DNA of 6,571 bases from Actinomycetota bacterium. Its GTDB lineage: Bacteria > Actinomycetota > Thermoleophilia > Gaiellales > Gaiellaceae. A program made the translations under genes and the position numbers. Shown in pieces: positions 6,376 to 6,571 of this stretch; the stretch's first letter is position 1; each line of letters starts with the position of its first letter. The notes under the pieces were generated by a model. The model had not been told where the DNA came from and searched no databases. It was given only the letters and a program-made list of their open reading frames with translations. The stretch covers positions 1 through 6,571 of the forward strand of contig PLDP01000109.1 of NCBI GenBank assembly GCA_003136795.1. Direction: 5' to 3'.

Positions 6376-6571
6376 ATGGCGCACTCAGTCGGGTTGAAGA
6401 TCGACCACGAGCTGCCGGTCGGGAACGTCGACATCAAGGTGATCGTCGAGCAGGACGGCGAGCGGCTCGGACAGCTGAAGATCAGCCGCGGCTCCGTCGA
6501 CTGGAAGCCCGGCAAGGCGAAGCGCACGTACTCGCTCGAGTGGGAGCGGTTCGACGCGCTGATGCGCGAGT
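6376..6571 (+). CDS. Small protein of unknown function (3' end cut off by window edge)
   Basis: 65 codons are visible from ATG 6376 to the right edge, with strongly G/C-biased third positions. I do not recognise the family. The protein looks soluble and beta-rich: alternating hydrophobic stretches such as VDIKVIVEQDGERLGQLKIS (18-37), then GSVDWKPGKAKRTYSLEWERF (39-59) with two conserved-looking Trp residues and a basic middle, and an amphipathic end (FDALMRE). No signal peptide, membrane segment or Cys is seen. The start follows a TANNNT element by six bases. It is divergent from the SnoaL-like gene with 11 bp between the outermost starts. It could be a small binding or regulatory protein, but that is a guess. 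Confidence 0.65.
   Translation, partial: MAHSVGLKIDHELPVGNVDIKVIVEQDGERLGQLKISRGSVDWKPGKAKRTYSLEWERFDALMRE

Noticed and set aside
5964..6527. 187-codon minus-strand frame across the SnoaL-like gene
   Set aside because: It is a different frame from the one with SnoaL-like sequence, is Arg-rich, and would run through the divergent promoter and the right-edge gene.
1..6571. CRISPR arrays, tRNA or rRNA genes, transposases
   Set aside because: No regularly spaced repeats, cloverleaf-like segments, rRNA blocks or transposase motifs were seen on either strand.

Overview
The window is high-G+C DNA with almost every third codon position G or C. It carries an M. tuberculosis-like cytochrome bd operon and weak promoters of the TANNNT type placed right next to start codons. 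Together these suggest an actinomycete-type bacterium, possibly a deep soil lineage such as Thermoleophilia. The lineage is inference; no rRNA or other marker gene is present.

Left part (1-3970, minus strand): a tightly coupled cydA-cydB-cydD operon. CydA and CydB form the bd-type quinol oxidase. CydD is one half of the CydDC thiol-exporting ABC transporter needed to assemble it. Each junction is a one-base stop/start overlap (TGATG, TAGTG). CydD runs off the left edge just after its Walker B motif; cydC would be expected next.

Middle (about 4000-4869, plus strand): a haloalkane dehalogenase of the DhlA/DmbA type, diverging from cydA with a complete Asp/Trp/Asp/His active site. Its coding homology extends 30 codons upstream of the first ATG, to an ATC codon at 4000 that occupies the expected position of the initiator Met. 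An intergenic stretch follows (4870-5062) with two adjacent long hairpins, 4928-4982 and 4985-5048. The second is a 28-bp-arm imperfect palindrome in which all seven arm differences are transitions. This is the most unusual structure in the window.

Right part: a membrane-anchored alpha/beta hydrolase (5063-5971, plus) converges on a small SnoaL-like protein (5984-6364, minus). That gene diverges from an unrecognised small protein which runs off the right edge (6376 onward, plus). The two divergent starts lie 11 bp apart, over back-to-back -10 elements.

Three plus-strand genes share one architecture: TANNNT, exactly six bases, then the presumed first codon. This points to leaderless transcription. 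The respiratory operon and the hydrolases show no obvious shared pathway; the link is only physical.
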